Shown here piece after piece: positions 60,732-64,000 of a stretch of 64,000 nt of DNA. The notes beneath the pieces were generated by a model that was not told the DNA's origin, made no database searches, and saw nothing but the letters and a program-made list of their open reading frames with translations. Each line of letters opens with the position of its first letter. Within the stretch, counting starts at the first letter, position 1. The stretch is from CAWGJC01 sp965276665 (GTDB lineage: Bacteria; Pseudomonadota; Alphaproteobacteria; Acetobacterales; Acetobacteraceae), in assembly GCA_965276665.1 (NCBI GenBank), contig OZ255620.1, forward strand, positions 992,001-1,056,000, in the 5' to 3' direction. Made by a program: the position numbers and the translations under genes.

Positions 60732-61738
60732 TCCATCCGCCAGCCGCCGCCGCGGAGCATGCTCCACCAGACGGCCAGGATGATGACGAAGCCCTGGGCG
60801 ATCATGAAGGCGATCGGATCGACACCCAGCAGAACCATGCCGTTGCGCAGCACGGCAACGAACAGGACGCCGAGCACGGTTCCCACCATGCGCCCGACGC
60901 CACCCGAAAGCGCGGTGCCGCCAACGATCACGGCGGCAATCACGTCAAGCTCGAACTGGTCGCCGACGGTCGCATTGCCCCCGTTCAGGCGCGCGGCGAA
61001 CAGCACGCCGCCCATAGCCGCCAGCGCCTGCACGATGATGAAGACATAGATGCGCATGCGGTTGACGGGGATGCCGTAGCGCGCGGCGGTGACCGCGTTG
61101 CCGCCGACGGCGTAGAGATGCCGGCCAAACGGCGTCTCGGACAGCACGAACCAGCCAAAAGCAATGGCGAGCACCATCATGACGACTGGCAGCGGGACCC
61201 CAAGCAGATCGCCGAACCAGAGATTGTCGACCGCATCCGATAGCGGCCCAATGGTCTGGCTGTCGCTGAGCAGGAAAGCGATGCCGCGCACCGCGGAGAG
61301 CAGCCCGATCGTGGTGATGAACGAGGGGATTCCCCAGATCACGCGCAGGCCGCCGATAAAGCCGCCGATGACCGCCGCCACGGCCAGAACGCAGACGAAA
61401 CTGAGCCACGCAGGCAAGCCGAGCTTGACGATGAGCAAGGCAAAGATTGTCCCGCCGAGACCCAGGCTGGCACCGACGGACAGGTCGATCTCGCCGGCGA
61501 TGATCACCATGGTCATGCCGACCGCGACGATCGCGGTCACCGATACCTGGCGCAGAAGCGACGACAGGTTGCCGAGCGTCGCGAAATTCGGCGCGAGAGC
61601 GCCGAACAGCGCGATCAGAGCGATCATGCCGATGGCGACGCCGATCTCGGTTCGCCAGCCGCCCAAGGCGTGTCGCAGAGCCTCCCGGGGGCAGGGCGCT
61701 TGCTCTTCTGCGCGAACCGGCTGCTGCAATGCTGCCAT
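60728..61738 (-). CDS. Sugar-type ABC permease (RbsC-like)
   Basis: A 336-aa permease started at ATG 61738 (GGGAG 7 bp upstream); a longer form from 61777 would overlap no gene but lacks a good site. Eight or more membrane segments and the carbohydrate-uptake-2 signatures: TMVIIAGEIDLSVGASLGLG near residue 75-95, GIPSFITTIGLLSAVRGIAF and VIVGGTALSGGVGRMVGTVLG. Partner of the ATPase and binding protein on either side. Confidence 0.9.
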   Translation of the reverse strand: MAALQQPVRAEEQAPCPREALRHALGGWRTEIGVAIGMIALIALFGALAPNFATLGNLSSLLRQVSVTAIVAVGMTMVIIAGEIDLSVGASLGLGGTIFALLIVKLGLPAWLSFVCVLAVAAVIGGFIGGLRVIWGIPSFITTIGLLSAVRGIAFLLSDSQTIGPLSDAVDNLWFGDLLGVPLPVVMMVLAIAFGWFVLSETPFGRHLYAVGGNAVTAARYGIPVNRMRIYVFIIVQALAAMGGVLFAARLNGGNATVGDQFELDVIAAVIVGGTALSGGVGRMVGTVLGVLFVAVLRNGMVLLGVDPIAFMIAQGFVIILAVWWSMLRGGGWRME

Positions 61739-61766
61739 GGGAAGCTCCCTGACCGGCAAGGCGCGG

Positions 61767-62726
61767 CTATTGGCCAAGGGACTTCACAAGTTTCAAGTAG
61801 TCGTTGAGGCCAGCAGGATCGGACTTCAAGTAGATCCTGGCAGGCACCTGGATTTCGCGCGGCCCGGGCGTTCCGCTCAGGTCCTTAACCGCTGCCTCGA
61901 CTGCCAGATAGCCGATCTGATAGGGTTGCTGATCGGATACCGCGATGATCCGGCTGCCGGCCTGAAGCATCGCTTGCGCCAACTCCTCGCTCATGTCGAT
62001 GCCGTAAAGCTCGACCGCGCCATGCATGCGGGTGACGGTCGTTGCCGCGCCGGCCAGCGTGCCCGAGTTGGAGGCCCAGATGATCTGCGTCGCCGGATCA
62101 CGGCGCAGAACGCTTTCGACGGCATTCGCGCCCTGCTCGGGTGTCGCGCCTTCGATCTCGGAGACGATGTCGACTTTCACATCCGTCAGCGCCGACAGCA
62201 TGCCCTGCTTGCGCACGGCGCTCCCCGGATTGATCGAGGGCAGCGGTATGAGACCGATCTTGGCATGCCCATCCATGCGCGCCTTGATCGACTTGTCCAT
62301 CTCCCGGCCGACCGAGGCGGCGAGTTCCTTGTTGTCGACGCCAACGCTGTTGGTCGCGAGCGAACGGTCCGCGAAGAACGTATTGTATTCGACGATGGGC
62401 AGATGCTGCGCCCGCGCGGCACGCACCGCGTTGGCCGAGGCGTCCTTGTCGAGCGGACTGATGACGAGCGCCTTGATCCCGCGTGTCATGAGATCATCCA
62501 TGACCTGCGCCTCGGTCGGCAGTTGGCGGCGATTGAGCACGATCTGGAGGTCTGCGCCGTTTTTGGCGGCGGCGTCCTTCATGCCGCGCTCGACCTGCTG
62601 CCAGAACTGGCTGTCACGAGCGTACAGCACCGCACCGATCAGCGGCCTGTCCGCGGCCGCCGGAACAGCCGACGCCACGAGCGTCGTCGCCAGCATTGCC
62701 GCGGCGAGTATTGCACGACGTTTCAC
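61767..62726 (-). CDS. Sugar-type ABC substrate-binding protein
   Basis: A 319-aa periplasmic-binding-protein type I receptor. The signal peptide (about residues 1-25) ends VPAAADR. The mature start PLIGAVLYARDSQFWQQVERG and RGIKALVISPLDKDASANAV are typical of ribose/xylose-type receptors; the hinge and ligand block IIWASNSGTLAGA and VSDQQPYQIGYLAVEA follow. In this family the ligand can be a pentose, polyol or other polyhydroxylated compound. First gene of the importer set; a promoter should lie in the 112-bp gap upstream. Confidence 0.9.
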   Translation of the reverse strand: MKRRAILAAAMLATTLVASAVPAAADRPLIGAVLYARDSQFWQQVERGMKDAAAKNGADLQIVLNRRQLPTEAQVMDDLMTRGIKALVISPLDKDASANAVRAARAQHLPIVEYNTFFADRSLATNSVGVDNKELAASVGREMDKSIKARMDGHAKIGLIPLPSINPGSAVRKQGMLSALTDVKVDIVSEIEGATPEQGANAVESVLRRDPATQIIWASNSGTLAGAATTVTRMHGAVELYGIDMSEELAQAMLQAGSRIIAVSDQQPYQIGYLAVEAAVKDLSGTPGPREIQVPARIYLKSDPAGLNDYLKLVKSLGQ

Positions 62727-62838
62727 GGTTCGCCCCTTTCTTGCTGTTGTTGGCGCGCATTGCAGACGAATTCCCGCCCGACGGCGCCGGGTTGCCGCGG
62801 CGTTCCGACGATGGCGCAGGGCGGATGCCTGGATGGGC

Positions 62839-64000
62839 TCACCGGCGCGGCTCCGGTACGTGATCGAGATCGCGGTGCCGGGTCTCTCCGACCAGAACCG
62901 CGCAGAGAGCGGTGATCAGCGATGCCGCGATGATGAAGACGGAGATCGACCAACTCATGTTGTTCCCCCAAGCCAGGAGAGCGGTGGCGATCGCGGGTGT
63001 GAACCCGCCGACAATCGCTGCGAGTTGCGAACCGACGGCGACACCAGTATAGCGCACGTCGGTAGCGAACATCTCAGAGATGTAGGCTGGCTCGATGCTG
63101 TACATCGCGCCGACAATAACACTATAGGCGACCACAATCGCGAGATAGACGCCGGTCACGGTCCCCGTATCAAGCAGCCAAAAGAACGGAAAGGCGAAAA
63201 GGCAGCCCCCGACAGCACCAATCAAAAAGACAGTGCGGCGTCCCACGAAATCGGAGAGCAGCCCCCAGAGCGGAAAGGTCACGATGCCGCAGGCGGCGCC
63301 CAACATTACTCCCAGCAAGACGGTACTTCGCGGCATGCCCAGCCGTGTGGTGGCGTATTGCAGCACATAGCTGATGACGATGTAGCCAATCACCGTCTCG
63401 CTGACGCGCAATCCCATCGCCAAAAAAATCTGCTTCGGGAAGCGGCGCAGTACGTCCTTTATCGGCAGTGCGAGCGATGCCCTCCGCTGCTTCAACGCGA
63501 TGAAGGCGGGCGGCTCGCCCACGCTGAGCCGGATGTAGACGCCGGCGAACAGCAGCACGATGCTGGCCAGGAATGGAATGCGCCATCCCCAGGACAGGAA
63601 CGCCTCCTCCGGCAGGGAGGACGCGAGCGCAAATGCGCCGGTGGATACCAGTACCCCGATGACGTTGCCGAGCTGGACGAAGGTGCCGTAGAAGCCCCGC
63701 CGGTTCGCTGGCGCGAACTCGATCGTCATCGTCGTCGCGCCGCCCCATTCGCCGCCGACCGCGATTCCCTGAAGTAGACGGAGCACCACCAACAGGATTG
63801 GCGCCATGACACCGATGGCGGCGAAGGACGGTATGCAGCCGATCAGAAAGGTCGACACGCTCATGATCACGACGGTTGCCACGAGCATCGCCTTGCGGCC
63901 GATCGTGTCGCCGAAATGCCCGAAGATCACGGCGCCGAGCGGCCGCGTCACGAAGGCGACGCCGAGCGTGCCGAATGACACGAGGGAAGCGGTCAGCGGC
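62839..64000 (-). CDS. MHS-family MFS transporter, start beyond the window
   Basis: The frame runs from TGA at 62839 off the right edge; 387 codons are visible and the first 40-50 residues are missing. Signatures: VTRPLGAVIFGHFGDTIGRK, LRLLQGIAVGGEWGGATTM, GVYIRLSVGEPPAF and FATDVRYTGVAVGSQLAAI. It is homologous to the MHS gene at 28015-29325 throughout. Probably imports an organic acid or related compound for the adjacent CoA-transferase operon, in parallel with the ABC importer. Confidence 0.88.
   Translation of the reverse strand, partial: PLTASLVSFGTLGVAFVTRPLGAVIFGHFGDTIGRKAMLVATVVIMSVSTFLIGCIPSFAAIGVMAPILLVVLRLLQGIAVGGEWGGATTMTIEFAPANRRGFYGTFVQLGNVIGVLVSTGAFALASSLPEEAFLSWGWRIPFLASIVLLFAGVYIRLSVGEPPAFIALKQRRASLALPIKDVLRRFPKQIFLAMGLRVSETVIGYIVISYVLQYATTRLGMPRSTVLLGVMLGAACGIVTFPLWGLLSDFVGRRTVFLIGAVGGCLFAFPFFWLLDTGTVTGVYLAIVVAYSVIVGAMYSIEPAYISEMFATDVRYTGVAVGSQLAAIVGGFTPAIATALLAWGNNMSWSISVFIIAASLITALCAVLVGETRHRDLDHVPEPRR

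Noticed and set aside
61164..63777. Two long plus-strand frames (583 codons each) over the ABC and MHS genes
   Set aside because: Both are opposite-strand shadows of clear transporter genes and lack any family feature.
1..64000. CRISPR arrays, tRNA/rRNA genes, riboswitches, prophage
   Set aside because: I looked for regular short repeats, tRNA-like cloverleaf ends and phage structural genes and saw none that I can support.

Overview
The window is GC-rich DNA from an alphaproteobacterium. The repA/parA/DUF2840/traF/trb gene order is typical of conjugative plasmids and integrative conjugative elements of Rhodospirillales, Acetobacteraceae, Rhizobiales and sphingomonads. No rRNA, tRNA or housekeeping gene is visible, so neither the species nor the replicon type (plasmid or integrated element) can be fixed from this window alone.

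Region 1 (1-5.3 kb) is the maintenance and mobilisation start of the element. It holds the 3' part of a RepA initiator gene with three iteron-like repeats inside it, a ParA ATPase, a small partner protein, a DUF2840 protein, a TraF-type S26 peptidase, a lytic transglycosylase, a 97-aa unknown and a DUF3363 relaxase. Nearly every junction is an ATGA-type overlap, so this is one translationally coupled operon.

Region 2 (5.3-14.6 kb) is an insertion block that separates the relaxase from its usual neighbour traG. It is bounded by an IS91-family element carrying its own tyrosine recombinase and by an IS1182-family element. Between them lie an SRPBCC pseudogene, a LysR regulator, a second SRPBCC gene, an NADP-dinucleotide oxidoreductase, an SDR, a lower-GC alpha/beta hydrolase and an orphan PEP-CTERM tail.

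Region 3 (14.7-27.1 kb) is a complete P-type (Trb) type IV secretion operon: traG, a small RHH-like gene, trbB-C-D-E-J-K-L-F-G-I and a DUF2274 gene. A LysR gene converges on its end.

Region 4 (28-42.6 kb) carries two catabolic units. The first is a minus-strand operon (DAK-type kinase, FMN-dependent 2-hydroxyacid oxidase, MHS transporter), divergent from a GH2 glycosidase gene broken by two in-frame stops. The second is a branched-chain-type ABC importer with fused LivG-LivF ATPases, divergent from a DHDPS-family aldolase, a GlcD/Dld-type flavoprotein and an IclR regulator. Three copies of a 17-bp palindrome related to GTTCCGCAATGCGGAAC lie in the liv/aldolase intergenic region and at the start of iclR, so this looks like one IclR regulon for uptake and cleavage of an unidentified hydroxy- or oxo-acid.

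Region 5 (42.6-53.3 kb) covers efflux and redox genes: a tripartite RND pump with a divergent TetR gene, a DHA2 drug exporter, a 49-aa proline-rich lipoprotein, an FAD monooxygenase with a divergent TetR gene and two matching operators, and an IS630 remnant.

Region 6 (53.4-64 kb) is a long, tightly packed minus-strand operon. It has a ThDP-dependent lyase/synthase, a double-hotdog MaoC-like protein, a class III CoA-transferase, a class I CoA-transferase set with two alpha-type subunits and one beta-type subunit, a ribose-type ABC importer, and an MHS transporter running off the end of the window. The likely theme is import of a sugar-like or hydroxyacid substrate, CoA activation and ThDP-dependent C-C bond chemistry. 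The combination does not match a pathway I can name and is the best candidate for an undescribed system here.
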